This document shows positions 44,175-51,844 of a stretch of 64,000 nt of DNA, piece by piece. A program made the position numbers and the translations under genes. Positions within the stretch are counted from its first letter, which is position 1. Every line of letters starts with the position of its first letter. The notes beneath the pieces were generated by a model. The model was not told where the DNA came from. It searched no databases and saw nothing but the letters and a program-made list of their open reading frames with translations. The stretch is from Streptomyces umbrinus (GTDB taxonomy: Bacteria > Actinomycetota > Actinomycetes > Streptomycetales > Streptomycetaceae): assembly GCF_030817415.1 (NCBI RefSeq), contig NZ_JAUSZI010000002.1, positions 10,143,501-10,207,500 of the forward strand, given 5' to 3'.

Positions 44175-45266
44175 TCACGCGGTAAGGGTCACGCGCGGCG
44201 GCACGAGAAGTGGCTGCCCGGGCCCCATCGAGAGGAACTGTTGGCGAGACAGAAGGGTCGGCATCGGCAGTAGCGGTTGGTCGCTCCACTTGGCCAGCGG
44301 CCGGATGGTCTGCCGGAGGAGGGCTTCGACGAGCTTGCGGCGCGACAGGTCAATCACGACGAGGTCGTGATCGCTGAGCCCGGACATGTCGATGACGCAG
44401 ACGTACTCCACGCCTTGGACACTGAAGGAGTCCATAAGCCCGCGGTCGAGGCGGACGGGGCCGCCCTGGTCCGGGCGCTTGCGGCCGGCCGTGGCAGCCA
44501 TGGCGTTGAGCTGTCCGTGGTGGGCCGCCCAGCGGGCGGCATCGTGCATGCCGGCCGCGAGCATGATGTCGTCGAAGTTCGTGTAACTGCGCCAGGAGCC
44601 GTCCGGCAGTTGCTCGGCACGGTGCAGCCGGTGGACATCATCCGTGATCTCGGGGGCGGACCAGTCGATGGCCGGGACCAACTCGCCGTGAGGGCTGGGC
44701 ATTTCGTTGGTATCGCCGAGCAGCCAGCATGCCGCCCACGGGGCGGTGCGGCCGTTGTGGGCGTTGACCTTGTCGACCAGACGCGTCAGCTTGAACGTCT
44801 CACGCAGCCGGTCGGGCGGCGAGCAGTACGAGTTGCGGAAGACGGCCGAGTGGATCGCGGCATCGGGCACTTCGTCCAGGTGCAGGGGGATCTGGGTGGG
44901 CGGCGTGTGGAACCCGGTGCGGTGGTGGTGCTGGGGGCCGATGGTGAACGTGCTTTCGCGCACGAAGGCCCCGGTTGGGTTGTTGCCCTCGCCCATTCCC
45001 CCGAGGAAGCCGCGCATGCCCGCCAGGATGTCCTCGGTGGCGTGGAGGCGCCGTCTGGCGGCGGCCACCTCTTCCGGGGAGGTGTCGGGCCCGGTCTGGA
45101 CGTGTGGGAGCTCCGGCATGCCGATCCAGTCCGGTTCCAGCTGGGCCAGGAATGCGTACGCCTGGCGACACAGTTCGGGGAGCGCCCCGGGCTCGGGACT
45201 TGGACCGCCGTTTCTCTCAAAGTTCCAGTTCACGAGACGGATGCGGTCACTGGACTTTGGCATCAT
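44175..45266 (-). CDS. Endonuclease/exonuclease/phosphatase-fold protein
   Basis: About 363 residues from the ATG at 45266, with GGAGG 5 nt upstream. EEP-fold blocks: RLVNWNFERNGG (metal-binding Asn), DWIGMPELPHV (Glu), CWLLGDTNEMP (GDxN), LDRGLMDSF and GLSDHDLVVIDL (SDH). It could hydrolyse phosphodiester or phosphomonoester bonds in nucleic acids or small molecules. Streptomyces carries many cytoplasmic members of unknown substrate; there is no signal peptide here. An internally deleted relative lies at 59.6-60.1 kb. Confidence 0.8.
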   Translation of the reverse strand: MMPKSSDRIRLVNWNFERNGGPSPEPGALPELCRQAYAFLAQLEPDWIGMPELPHVQTGPDTSPEEVAAARRRLHATEDILAGMRGFLGGMGEGNNPTGAFVRESTFTIGPQHHHRTGFHTPPTQIPLHLDEVPDAAIHSAVFRNSYCSPPDRLRETFKLTRLVDKVNAHNGRTAPWAACWLLGDTNEMPSPHGELVPAIDWSAPEITDDVHRLHRAEQLPDGSWRSYTNFDDIMLAAGMHDAARWAAHHGQLNAMAATAGRKRPDQGGPVRLDRGLMDSFSVQGVEYVCVIDMSGLSDHDLVVIDLSRRKLVEALLRQTIRPLAKWSDQPLLPMPTLLSRQQFLSMGPGQPLLVPPRVTLTA

Positions 45267-45335
45267 GAAGACCTCCGGGCGGGCGTGCTGAGGCGACTTG
45301 GGGGGTGTAGCGGGCACTACTGATGGCTCCGTTTC

Positions 45336-48089
45336 TTACTGGGGCTCTTCGGGGAGGGGTGAGCTGTCGGATCCGGTGTCCTGCCTCTTGGCGGGGCGTA
45401 TTCGGCCGCCCGATGCCTTGACCAGATCTCTTTCGAAGTCGCTGTCGTCGCGCCGTGCGATGGTCAAGGGGCTACGCCGGATTCCGAGGGTTTCGCAGGC
45501 TTGTCGAAGTGAGGTTCCGGATGCGACTTTGTCGAGAAGGGCTTGCTTCTCCGACGCGTCCAGGGGACGGCCCTGTTCCTGAAGAGCAGATTTCAGGCGG
45601 GCGTCGAACTGTGCGTCCTTTTGTCGTGCCGTCACGACGGAGGAACGAGAGAGGTCGAGGATTTTGATGGCTTGTCGAAGTGAGGTTCCGGATGCGACCT
45701 TGTCGACAAGGGCCTGCTTTTCTGACGCATCCAAGACTCGGTAGTGCGCCTGGCGAGCGGCTCTCAGCTGGGCGTCGAACTGGGTGTCCTTCTGTCGTGC
45801 CGTCACGACAGCGGAATCGCTGAGGCCGAGTGCTTCACGGGCGTCTTGGAGCTGCGTGCCGGCTTGCACCTTCTCGATCAGGGTCGCCTTCAGGTCCTTG
45901 CTCAGGGCAGTGACCCGCAGTTCTAGGACGACGCCACGTCTCTCCAGTTCAGCACGGTGGTCGGCATCCAGCGTCCGCGGTGTTCCGTCCCCGTCTTTGA
46001 TGGCGCCCTGGGCAACGGAGCGCACATAGGAGAGGGCCGGTCCGAGGCGGTAGCCCTCGGCGTCGATGAATTTGACCGGGACATCGAGGTTTCCGAAGCG
46101 CTGGCGGTAGCGGTCGCAGGCGTCCAGCAGTTCCTGCTTTTTGGCGGCTTGCGGGTCCCAGCGCATCCCCATCTCGTCCAGCGCGTCGATCAGGGACTGG
46201 TGTAAGCGGCCTTCACGGTATGCGGGCCGCAGCGCCTTGAACTGCGAGCCCAGTAGCCGCCCCTCGGACGTGACATGGTCGTTCGGCACATCGAGGTTGC
46301 CGTTTTCCTGGTGGTAGGCGCGGGCGTCGCTGAGTAGCTGCTGCCGACGGGCATCCAGCGGTTCCCACTCCAGGCCGATGCGGTCCATGGCGTCGATACG
46401 GTCCTGGGGAACCCAGCCCTTGCGCCGATGCCGGCGCAAGGTACCCAGCCATGAATCCAGCCTGCGGCCACTGGCGCCGGGGCACTTCTCCGGCACGTTC
46501 AGGTGGCCGTGCTCATTGCGGAAAGCGACCGCGTCCGCGTATCCCTCCCACCACGAGGAGGTGGAGTTGCGTACCGTCAGCAGACGCAGCTGATTGAGGA
46601 TTCGGTCGGAGGTGCCCTCCGGCAGATGAAAGGTGACTCTCTTCGGTAGGCCGGGTTCCTCGGGTTCCTGCTCTCCGGGCTCTTCGGAGTCCTGCCCTCC
46701 GGCGGTACGCAGTGACCGGTTCACGCGCTCCCGGTCCAGTTCGGCGGCGAAGCTCTCGTCGTGGGCCCTGAGGGCACGTACGACTTCGAAGAGAACCTCG
46801 AAGTCGCCGGCGTCGAGTTCTTCGTCGACCTCGGCGGTGTCGTCCGGAAGGATGATCGGCACGATGATCGTGGCTATGGAGGCAGTGTGGCGGCTGCGGC
46901 GCATGGCCCGGCCCGTGGCTTGGGCCACTCTGGTCGCGGACCGGGACGGGTGGGTGAACACGATGGTGTCCACCGCCGGCACGTCGACGCCTTCGGTCAG
47001 GCACTGCGCGTTGGAGACAACCGTCCATCCGTCGGCGGGCGGCTGTGCCAGCCGCGCCATGATGTCCTCCCGCTCGGCGGTGTCCATCGCCCCGCTGATG
47101 TGGGTGGCGTCTACCACGCCCGCTGGCTGCTTGGCGGCAGGCAGGCGGGCGACGGTGGCGGGAAGGGTGCGTGCGAAGTCGACGGCCTGCTGCACCCGTG
47201 GGTGGAAGGTGATGGCGCGCTCGGTGCCGTACGTGTTGCGGGCGTGCGCCAGCGCGGCCTGTGCGACGACCGTCCTCAGGGCGATCTCGCCGTCGACGTA
47301 GTCGGATGCGGTGTCGGCAAGCAGGGCACGGGCCTCGGCGTCGCTGATGCCCAGCACCACCAGCCGGTAGTCCTTCAGGTAGCCTTCGGCGATCCCGCGG
47401 GCGAACGAGTACCGGAACAGCACCGGCCCGAACAGTTCCTCGTCCCGCCAGCTCAACGCATCCTCGGCCTGCCACCCTGTCACGTCCGGCGTTGCCGTCA
47501 TCACCAGCCGGCAGCTGTGGGGCAGGAACGTCGGGTCGGTGACGATCCGACGACGGGTGGCATCTCGCTTGCCGAACATGTGGTGCCCCTCGTCGCACAC
47601 CAGCAAGTCGGCTTCGAGGCCGGCCTGCCGCAGACCTTCACCAACCCGGTGGGCCGACATATAGGTACCGAAGATCACCCGGCGTCCCCCGCCGCCCAGC
47701 CAGGATGCGATCACGTCCGGATCCGTACTGACCGGCACCTCAAGATCCTCGATCCGTACCGCGACATCGGAGACCTTCTCGTCCGAGCAGACCGCCATCG
47801 CACGGAACTCGACCATGCTGGCGTCCTGCCACTCACGCAGAATCTGCGCGACCAGGGCCAGCGACGGGGCCAGGACCACGATCATCCCGTCGCCCGGGAC
47901 CAGTTCCTCCACCGCACGCAGCGCCATGAACGTCTTGCCGGACCCGCACGCCGCGTGCAACTGTCCCCATTTACCGTTCGTCAGCCCGGTGATGATCGCC
48001 TCGTGCGCCTCCTGCTGATACGGGCGCATCGACGGAAGTTTCCGCCGGTCGGGGCGACGGAGCGTGTCAGGTTCGGTCAACCGCGTCAC
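45336..48089 (-). CDS. DEAD/DEAH superfamily 2 helicase with helicase-associated and repeat domains
   Basis: About 917 residues from the GTG at 48089 (AGGA upstream). Motif I GSGKT (49-53), DEGH (166-169), MTAT (~200) and motif VI QATGRAMRR mark a superfamily 2 ATPase. Around residues 520-740 are three helicase-associated (HA) repeats (for example FRNEHGHLNVPEKC, YHQENGNLDVPNDH, YRQRFGNLDVPVKF). The C-terminus has three ~57-residue repeats with an HTH look (LDASEKQALVDKVASGTSLRQA). It may remodel DNA or RNA, in replication or defence. It is not like the telomere helicase TtrA in the parts I can compare. Confidence 0.85.
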   Translation of the reverse strand: MTRLTEPDTLRRPDRRKLPSMRPYQQEAHEAIITGLTNGKWGQLHAACGSGKTFMALRAVEELVPGDGMIVVLAPSLALVAQILREWQDASMVEFRAMAVCSDEKVSDVAVRIEDLEVPVSTDPDVIASWLGGGGRRVIFGTYMSAHRVGEGLRQAGLEADLLVCDEGHHMFGKRDATRRRIVTDPTFLPHSCRLVMTATPDVTGWQAEDALSWRDEELFGPVLFRYSFARGIAEGYLKDYRLVVLGISDAEARALLADTASDYVDGEIALRTVVAQAALAHARNTYGTERAITFHPRVQQAVDFARTLPATVARLPAAKQPAGVVDATHISGAMDTAEREDIMARLAQPPADGWTVVSNAQCLTEGVDVPAVDTIVFTHPSRSATRVAQATGRAMRRSRHTASIATIIVPIILPDDTAEVDEELDAGDFEVLFEVVRALRAHDESFAAELDRERVNRSLRTAGGQDSEEPGEQEPEEPGLPKRVTFHLPEGTSDRILNQLRLLTVRNSTSSWWEGYADAVAFRNEHGHLNVPEKCPGASGRRLDSWLGTLRRHRRKGWVPQDRIDAMDRIGLEWEPLDARRQQLLSDARAYHQENGNLDVPNDHVTSEGRLLGSQFKALRPAYREGRLHQSLIDALDEMGMRWDPQAAKKQELLDACDRYRQRFGNLDVPVKFIDAEGYRLGPALSYVRSVAQGAIKDGDGTPRTLDADHRAELERRGVVLELRVTALSKDLKATLIEKVQAGTQLQDAREALGLSDSAVVTARQKDTQFDAQLRAARQAHYRVLDASEKQALVDKVASGTSLRQAIKILDLSRSSVVTARQKDAQFDARLKSALQEQGRPLDASEKQALLDKVASGTSLRQACETLGIRRSPLTIARRDDSDFERDLVKASGGRIRPAKRQDTGSDSSPLPEEPQ
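45499..45850 (-). repeat. Internal 171-bp-period repeats in the helicase gene
   Basis: The motif GCTTGTCGAAGTGAGGTTCC begins at 45499 and again at 45670, exactly 171 bp apart. The TGTCGTGCCGTCACGAC motif likewise recurs with the same period. A more diverged third unit follows near 45800. They encode the 57-residue C-terminal repeats. Confidence 0.8.
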
Positions 48090-48260
48090 TGATGATCCTT
48101 CTGTGTTGGTGTGGCTGGTATGGGCTCTGCGCCATGCGGGGCAGAGCACGGCAGGGGCGCGGCCAGGATGGTGCCGAGCGTCGGAAGGTCGTACTGCACG
48201 ATGACCAGGCCGTGGTCGGCTATCTCGAAACTTCGGAGGTGGCCACGATCTCAACGCTCT
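48090..48260. other. Gap between helicase and the GntR operon
   Basis: About 170 bp, minus-strand downstream of the 81-residue gene and upstream of the helicase. Nothing recognised. Confidence 0.35.
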
Positions 48261-48506
48261 TCAGGGCACGGGGTGAGGCCAGCTCCGCCCGCGACGGGGG
48301 GCGCAGACGGAACTGGCAGTCCTGGGGGGATCAGGTGGTGCGAGCGAAACGAGCAGTGCGCTCACCTGGATGAGCGTGCGGCGGATCAGCGCGGGGTCGG
48401 CCGTGTTCGCTGTCGCGGACAGGTCGGGAGGAGCGGCCTCGGCGAGGGGGCCAGCACGATCAGCTGCCGGGGACGCCGCGGCGGGGACGGAAGAGTCGTG
48501 AGTCAC
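48261..48506 (-). CDS. Small 81-residue hypothetical protein
   Basis: Begins at the GTG at 48506, overlapping the stop of the GntR-repeat gene as GTGA. The sequence is Ala/Pro-rich (DSSVPAAASPAADRAGP) with one helical stretch, LIRRTLIQVSALLVSLAPP. No domain is recognised. Coupling to the upstream gene supports it being translated. It may be a small partner protein. Confidence 0.5.
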   Translation of the reverse strand: MTHDSSVPAAASPAADRAGPLAEAAPPDLSATANTADPALIRRTLIQVSALLVSLAPPDPPRTASSVCAPRRGRSWPHPVP

Positions 48507-49495
48507 GTGTGTTCGTCCTCAAGGTTCTTGGCGCTGATGGTGACTTCGCCCGGTCCGGGGCTGGCGGGTAACGCCGTGCCCGACGCGGCTGGAGGGCAGG
48601 ACACGCCGTCGAGCAGCTGGCCGGGCCGTGCACCGGGCCCGGATGCGGTGCGTGTGGCGGCCAAAGTGCTCTGGCGGGCCTCTGGGCCGGGCGCTGGCCG
48701 GGCGGCGTAGACCCTGCGCTGAAGTCCGCTGTAGATGAGCCCTTCTTTCCTGAGCGGTCTGAGGGCGTTCGAAATCGTGTTGGGATGCGCCTCGAACTCG
48801 GTGCGCAGCTGTTCATTGGTGGGCAGTTGGCTGCCGGGCGGATAGGTGCCATCGCCCAGCCGCTGCCGGATCGTGTGACCGATGCGTGCCGCCTGCGAGA
48901 ATCTCCCGAGCGGCAGTGCCCAGGGCTGGGCCCGGTCGATCACGTATGTTCCGCGTGGGTTGAGGGTGGCGACGAGTTTCTCCTGTTTCAGTGATTTCAG
49001 GGCCCCGTAGACGCAGTAGTGACTCACCTCGAACTCGGCGACAAGGGCCGTCACCGGCGGCAGCCACGTCAGGGCGGCGTATGTGCTGTCAGCGATCCGC
49101 GCACGGATGATCTGCTCGACTCCTCTGGTGCCGCGGGCAATCGACTGGACGGCCTGCGGATCCGTGACATCCGCCCCGACGGCTCGATGGCTGGTCACGA
49201 ACCCTTCCTCCCGGAACGGCTCGGTGGGCTCGCCGGCCACCCGACCCTCGCGCTCAGAGGGCAGCGCGACTGCGTAGACCCTGCTGTGCAGTCCGCTGCA
49301 GATGAGCCCCTCGTTTCTGAGCGGTTTGAGGGCCTTCGCGATCGTGTGCGGCCTCGCGGCGAACTCGGTTCTCAATTCGAGATTGGTGGGCAATTGCTCG
49401 CCGGGCGGGTAGGTGCCATCGGCCAGCCGCTCCCGGATGACCTGTGCGATCGATTCGGGGGTCATGAGGCGGCGATGTGCAGGGGGTTCAGGCAC
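48503..49495 (-). CDS. GntR-type protein with three winged helices (gamma-beta-gamma)
   Basis: 330 residues from the GTG at 49495 (GGGGA upstream), overlapping the previous gene by 8 nt. Three GntR winged-helix units: residues ~12-75 (GTYPPGEQLPTN ... SGLHSRVYAV), ~125-185 (STYAALTWLPP ... GTYVIDRAQP) and ~205-270 (GTYPPGSQLPTN ... SGLQRRVYAA). The first and third are of one subtype and the middle one another. The C-terminal ~60 residues are Pro/Ala-rich. There is no effector domain. It may bind repeated DNA sites. Confidence 0.75.
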   Translation of the reverse strand: MPEPPAHRRLMTPESIAQVIRERLADGTYPPGEQLPTNLELRTEFAARPHTIAKALKPLRNEGLICSGLHSRVYAVALPSEREGRVAGEPTEPFREEGFVTSHRAVGADVTDPQAVQSIARGTRGVEQIIRARIADSTYAALTWLPPVTALVAEFEVSHYCVYGALKSLKQEKLVATLNPRGTYVIDRAQPWALPLGRFSQAARIGHTIRQRLGDGTYPPGSQLPTNEQLRTEFEAHPNTISNALRPLRKEGLIYSGLQRRVYAARPAPGPEARQSTLAATRTASGPGARPGQLLDGVSCPPAASGTALPASPGPGEVTISAKNLEDEHT

Positions 49496-49754
49496 GGTCG
49501 AATCCCCGTTCCCGTTCGGTATCCGTGACGCGATGGCGGTGCCAGCGGATCTCGTGCCGGGCCGCGCAGGCGTAGTGCCGCACCGCCGCCGGCCCGAACG
49601 CGTCCAGCGCGATCTTGCTGGAGCGGAGGTCGGCCAGCTCCTGCTCCGTGGGCAGCACCGTCCCGGGACCGTACGTACCATCGGTCAGACGATGCCCAAC
49701 GACCTTGGTGATCAGTTCGGGGGGCATGCGGTGCCGCGATGAGGGTTCAGACAC
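49488..49754 (-). CDS. Short GntR-type protein with one truncated winged helix
   Basis: 88 residues from the GTG at 49754. It starts MSEPSSRHRMPPELITKVVGHRLTDG in pieces, close to the N-terminus of the five-unit protein, and keeps the GTYGPGTVLPTEQELA half of a winged helix. The recognition half is replaced by an unrelated tail (ACAARHEIRWHRHRVTD). Overlaps of 8 nt with both neighbours show that it is translated with them. It may be a dominant-negative or remnant module. Confidence 0.6.
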   Translation of the reverse strand: MSEPSSRHRMPPELITKVVGHRLTDGTYGPGTVLPTEQELADLRSSKIALDAFGPAAVRHYACAARHEIRWHRHRVTDTERERGFDRA

Positions 49755-50334
49755 GGTCGGCCCCCCGCTCGCGGTCGACGTCAGGGCCCTGGTCGCAATC
49801 CGTGTCCGCGTGATCTGCGTCAGGCTGGGGACAGGCGTCGGAGGGGATGCGCTGGGCGACCACCGTGCCGTCGCGTGCAGTCGCGCCGGCGTTCGTGAGG
49901 AAGCCCTGATCTTTGAGTGGTTTGAGGGCGAGTGAGATCATGGATCTTGCGACGCCGAACTCCTTACTCAAGACGGCGACGCTGGGGAAGGGCTTGCCGA
50001 CGGGGTGGGTGCCGTCACTGATCCGCCTGCGGACGGCGTCTTCGATGTCGTCCTTGCATACGCGCTGCTGCCATGTCGAGAGCGTGGTGCCGCTCGGGGT
50101 GATGCCGCCTCCGCCGCCGGGCCGCGTGCCGACGAGGCTTTCGTCCCGGAGCAGCTGAACGGTCTTGCTGATCACGTGCGGGGTGGTCCCGAAGCGCCGT
50201 CTTAGCTCACCGGATCGACGGACCGTGCCGGGGGCCCAAGTGCCATCGGCGATCTCTTTGCGCAGGGTGTCGGCGAACTTCGTGCTGGGATGGACCTGCA
50301 ACCTGCGGGGCACGTAGTTGACGTCGTCACGCAT
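49747..50334 (-). CDS. GntR-type protein with two winged helices
   Basis: 195 residues from the ATG at 50334, overlapping the five-unit gene's stop by 8 nt. Two winged helices: ~15-80 (GTWAPGTVRRSGELRRRFGTTPHVISKTVQLLRDE in pieces) and ~90-160 (GTHPVGKPFPSVAVLSKEFGVARSMISLALKPLKD in pieces). They are more diverged than those of the other genes. The C-terminal tail is acidic (PDADHADTDCDQGPDVDRE). No ligand domain is present. Confidence 0.65.
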   Translation of the reverse strand: MRDDVNYVPRRLQVHPSTKFADTLRKEIADGTWAPGTVRRSGELRRRFGTTPHVISKTVQLLRDESLVGTRPGGGGGITPSGTTLSTWQQRVCKDDIEDAVRRRISDGTHPVGKPFPSVAVLSKEFGVARSMISLALKPLKDQGFLTNAGATARDGTVVAQRIPSDACPQPDADHADTDCDQGPDVDRERGADRV

Positions 50335-51577
50335 GGTCGAACCCCCGTTTCAGGTCCCCGTCCAGGACGCGGGTGGCGTTGCTTGCGAGGCCAGAGGGCT
50401 CGCAGGCCGGCCTGGCTGCGCAGACCCTGAAATGCAGCCCGCTGAGGACGAGCCCCTCGCTCCTGAGCGGGTTGATTGCCCTCGAAATCGTGTTGACCCC
50501 CACATCGAACTCGGTGGCCAGTTCCACATTGGTGGGCAGCCGGCTGCCGGGCGGATAGGTGCCATCACGCAGCCGCTCCCGGAGTACCTTCCCGACGTAC
50601 ACCACGGTGCGCGACGTCATGCCGGGCGGCGGAACCCCGGGCTGTTGCGGGTCGACGACGTACGTCCCCAGCGTTTCGAGCGAGGCCAGGAGCTTCTCCC
50701 CCTTCAGTGGTGCCAGGGCCTCGCGGATGGTGGCGTGACACACCCCGAACTCGGCGGCAAGGGTCCTCGCTGACGGCAGCCACGTCCCGACGGCATACGT
50801 GCCGTCGCTGAGCCGCGAACGGACGATCCGCTCGATCTCCCCGGTGACGTTCCTGTCGGCTCCGGGGTGCTCGGAAGCCGAGCGGACTGCGTAGACCCTT
50901 TTGCTGCGCTGACGTTCGCTGACGAGCCCTTCCTTCCTGAGCAGTTGGAGGGCGTTCGAGATCGTGGTGTGGCCCGCGCCGAACTCGGATGCCAACTCGG
51001 CATAGGTGGGCAGTCGGCTGCCGGGCGGGTAGGTGCCGTTGCGTAGTCGCACCCGGATGACCTTTGCGATGGCCACGTGGTGTGATTGCGCGGCTGGCGG
51101 GGGCGCGCAGGGGTGTTGCGGGTCGATGACGTACGTTCCCTGAGGGTTGAGGGCGGCGAGGAGTTTCTCCTGCTTCAGCGATCTCAGGGCCGCTTGAACC
51201 GTGTTGGGGCTCACATCGAACTCGGCAGCAAGGACGCTCGTCCCCGGCAGCCATGTCCCCACGGCGTACGTGCCATCGGCCAGCCGTTCCCGGATGATCT
51301 TTGTGATCCCCTGAACCTGGCGGGCGGCTGATTGCGTGGCCTGCGGGTCGGGGACGAGGTTTCCCCTGCCGCTGATGGCGTGCACGACCCCCGTGTCCTT
51401 GAGTGGTTGGAGCGCCTGGCGAAGGGTCCAGTGGGACACGCCGAATTCGGCGGCCAGAGCCTTCTCCGCGGGCAACGCCGTCCCGCGGCCGTACGTGCCA
51501 TCGGCTACTCGGCGCTTGATGGTCTTTGTGATCAGCTCGGGGGTCATGAGGCGGCGATGTGCTCGGGGTTCAGGCAC
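50327..51577 (-). CDS. GntR-type protein with five winged helices (alpha-beta-gamma-beta-gamma)
   Basis: 416 residues from the GTG at 51577 (GGGGATT upstream). Five consecutive units: GTYGRGTALPAEK (alpha), GTYAVGTWLPGTS with GTYVIDPQHP (beta), GTYPPGSRLPTYA with KRVYAV (gamma), GTYAVGTWLPSAR with GTYVVDPQQP (beta) and GTYPPGSRLPTNV with FRVCAA (gamma). Each is about 65 residues. GntR regulators normally have one winged helix plus an effector domain, so a pure string of five is unusual. It may wrap several operators or bridge DNA (inference). Confidence 0.75.
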   Translation of the reverse strand: MPEPRAHRRLMTPELITKTIKRRVADGTYGRGTALPAEKALAAEFGVSHWTLRQALQPLKDTGVVHAISGRGNLVPDPQATQSAARQVQGITKIIRERLADGTYAVGTWLPGTSVLAAEFDVSPNTVQAALRSLKQEKLLAALNPQGTYVIDPQHPCAPPPAAQSHHVAIAKVIRVRLRNGTYPPGSRLPTYAELASEFGAGHTTISNALQLLRKEGLVSERQRSKRVYAVRSASEHPGADRNVTGEIERIVRSRLSDGTYAVGTWLPSARTLAAEFGVCHATIREALAPLKGEKLLASLETLGTYVVDPQQPGVPPPGMTSRTVVYVGKVLRERLRDGTYPPGSRLPTNVELATEFDVGVNTISRAINPLRSEGLVLSGLHFRVCAARPACEPSGLASNATRVLDGDLKRGFDHA

Positions 51578-51844
51578 GGAGGAATCCCCGTTCCAGTTCG
51601 GCAATCCGCTCGACGCTCAATTTCCCGTTCCGGATTGTTGCTGTCATGCGAATGTCGGAACTTCCGTCTGGTGGTGCGGTTGTGGATGCCGAGCCCAGCG
51701 CTGGCTTGCTGAGCTCGGTCGTTTGGGAGTGCTGCAGGCGTTGATCATCACGGCAGTCAGGCGATCCGTGACCGGGTGGCGCCAGGCGAGCTGCGGGTGC
51801 TCGGCGACGAAGGACTTCCGCTTGGTGGCACTGGTCCGGAGCAT
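51570..51844 (-). pseudogene. Small gene with probable frameshift in the GntR operon
   Basis: The ATG at 51844 directly follows the upstream stop. The first ~38 codons (MLRTSATKRKSFVAEHPQ ... VMINACST) have strongly G/C-biased third positions. Near 51725 the bias weakens in that frame, which stops at 51644. A frame shifted by -1 continues to 51570, ending IRNGKLSVERIAELERGFLRA in pieces, with the same 8-nt overlap to the next gene as elsewhere in the array. So the original gene probably used both parts. An alternative is a 92-residue gene starting at 51848. Confidence 0.45.

Noticed and set aside
45336..48089. Telomere-associated helicase (TtrA-type) marking a linear replicon end
   Set aside because: The helicase-associated repeats and C-terminal HTH-like repeats differ, and no terminal palindromes are present.
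51715..51735. CCCAAAC as a programmed -1 slippery site in the small GntR-operon gene
   Set aside because: The heptamer is not in the phase required for canonical -1 slippage from the first frame.
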